Positions 63,042-64,000 of a stretch of 64,000 nucleotides of DNA are shown here, in pieces (position 1 is the first letter of the stretch; every line of letters begins with the position of its first letter). The DNA is from an uncultured Aquimarina sp. Lineage in GTDB: Bacteria > Bacteroidota > Bacteroidia > Flavobacteriales > Flavobacteriaceae. Under the pieces are notes generated by a model, which was not told the origin of the DNA, did not search any database, and was given only the letters and a program-made list of their open reading frames with translations. Position numbers and translations under genes: made by a program. Location: NCBI GenBank assembly GCA_947498455.1, contig CANMKK010000020.1, positions 31,647-95,646 on the forward strand. Reading direction: 5' to 3'.

Positions 63042-63302
63042 ATGAAAATAGATCATGTTCTTATAGAAAATCAGATAGATAAATCTTTTAAAAAAGGGAG
63101 TTTGATGGTCAAAGATCAAAGAAACAATAAGATCTTTATAAAAAATGGTGATTTTAGTGTTAATGGCGTTGAACAGCCTAAATCTAAGGATTCTATCAAG
63201 TCAATTTTATTAGAAGCTTTCAAGTTAAGTAGGGAAGTTCAAATTGAAAACGATACATATATAAGAAGTAATTCAAAATGGGTTCAAAAAATCAAAGTTT
63301 AA
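63042..63302 (+). CDS. small protein of unknown function
   Basis: 86 residues, charged, no signal peptide. Basic-acidic mix with KIDHVLIENQIDKSFKKGSL and VQIENDTYIRSNSKWVQKIK. No family recognised. It has a proper spacing to an upstream AT-rich leader but no clear promoter. Lies between the hairpin at 62940 and an IS1182-type transposase, so could be a cargo or leftover. Confidence 0.5.
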   Translation: MKIDHVLIENQIDKSFKKGSLMVKDQRNNKIFIKNGDFSVNGVEQPKSKDSIKSILLEAFKLSREVQIENDTYIRSNSKWVQKIKV

Positions 63303-63432
63303 ATAGTTGATATCTTATTTGACTATAACAAATACGACTACCGTCAGTTTGTCTAAAAACCTTCTTTAGCTTTAGTTTTTCAAAAATAAGCTTGATTTAT
63401 GATATGATACTATTTTTTAGTAATTTCATGGT

Positions 63433-64000
63433 ATGAAATTTATAGAAGGAAGCAATCGAAGTCAAACCCATCTTTTCCCCATTTCCTTAGAGGATTCCAT
63501 AGATACTGATAACGAAGTACGATTCATTGATCTATTTGTGGATAGTCTGGTATTAGCAGATTTTGGATTTACATTAGAATTTACAGAAAACGGTAGGCCT
63601 GCATATCACCCCGGGGATCTGCTCAAGCTATACATTTATGGATACCTAAATAAGATACGTTCTTCCCGTGATTTAGAAAAATCCTGTAAGCGCAACATTG
63701 AAGTAATGTGGTTGTTAAAAAACCTAGCCCCGGATCATAATACAATTTCTAATTTTCGTAAGGACAACCCTAAAGCCATAAAGAAGGTCTTTAGGGCTAC
63801 TGTTTCTATAGCCAAACATTTTGATTTAATTGGAGGTAAATTGGTTGCTGGTGATAGCACCAAGTTTCGGGCTCAAAACGGTAAGAAGAGTAATTTTAAT
63901 CAAAAAAAGATAGACCGTCATACTACTTATATAGATAATAAATTAGAAGAATATAATAAAGCATTGGTTACTGCAGAAACAGAAGTAAAAGAGCAGTTAA
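63433..64000 (+). CDS. IS1182 family transposase (partial, runs off the right edge)
   Basis: 189 codons visible, open at base 64000. Opening MKFIEGSNRSQTHLFPISLE followed by YHPGDLLKLYIYGYLNKIRS, LLKNLAPDHNTISNFRKDNP and the first catalytic Asp in GKLVAGDSTKFRAQNGKKSN are the IS1182/IS5-like N-terminus. It is DDE type. Left end of the element is not resolved; the window stops before the rest. Confidence 0.9.
   Translation, partial: MKFIEGSNRSQTHLFPISLEDSIDTDNEVRFIDLFVDSLVLADFGFTLEFTENGRPAYHPGDLLKLYIYGYLNKIRSSRDLEKSCKRNIEVMWLLKNLAPDHNTISNFRKDNPKAIKKVFRATVSIAKHFDLIGGKLVAGDSTKFRAQNGKKSNFNQKKIDRHTTYIDNKLEEYNKALVTAETEVKEQL

Noticed and set aside
1..64000. CRISPR arrays, tRNA or rRNA genes
   Set aside because: No regular direct-repeat/spacer pattern and no tRNA or rRNA signature was found by eye.

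Overview
The window looks like a chromosome segment from a marine member of the Flavobacteriaceae (Bacteroidetes), possibly near Aquimarina. It is AT-rich, promoters follow the TTG-N17-22-TAnnTTTG pattern, secreted proteins carry type IX secretion (T9SS) C-terminal sorting domains, and several families are typical of the group (DnaE fused to a DnaQ-type exonuclease, TPR-AraC regulators, the mevalonate pathway). No rRNA, tRNA or CRISPR array was seen.

Layout. 1-9.1 kb is mostly core: the 5' part of dnaE (runs off the left edge), a lipoprotein, rpsP-rimM-trmN6, a small PepSY-like protein and a glutaryl-CoA-type dehydrogenase. 9.4-15.4 kb holds a flavoprotein-DUF1697 pair, a tspO-tetR pair and an isoprenoid run (mvaD, mevalonate kinase, UbiA prenyltransferase). 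15.4-23.5 kb is an accessory block bounded by two diverged copies of a small secreted-protein gene with its terminator and about 400 bp of upstream DNA; between them lie an IS91-type element with an integrase, two methyltransferases, a LamG/T9SS protein and a decayed IS200/IS605 element. 23.6-30.4 kb has a nitrilase, an RluB-like pseudouridine synthase and a four-gene membrane/glycosyltransferase operon. 30.5-34.1 kb is a sulfatase plus GH36-like alpha-galactosidase pair.

34.4-49.8 kb is the most coherent system: an arsenosugar-type operon on the minus strand (CMD peroxidase-like protein, ArsS radical SAM, two DUF2064 glycosyltransferases, rhodanese, purine nucleoside phosphorylase, ArsM, DUF547, family 2 glycosyltransferase). 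It converges on a plus-strand envelope operon (DUF547, beta-barrel, GH113-like, lipoprotein, Omp85-like) that diverges from a membrane 4Fe-4S/FAD oxidoreductase pair. In principle ArsM methylates arsenite, ArsS adds a 5'-deoxyadenosyl group, the phosphorylase removes adenine and the glycosyltransferases finish the sugar.

50-64 kb is accessory: a LacI regulator, a PAP2 phosphatase, a TPR-AraC regulator, an intact IS4-family element with a 10-bp target duplication inside a repeat, a DUF5648-like lipoprotein, four small peptides with Gly-Gly or Asn-Gly-Ala leader ends (RiPP-precursor-like), a 1267-residue secreted nucleoside-hydrolase-like protein with a triplicated module, an endonuclease fossil and the start of an IS1182-type transposase. 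Three short dispersed repeat families occur across the window, one of them MITE-like with inverted ends.
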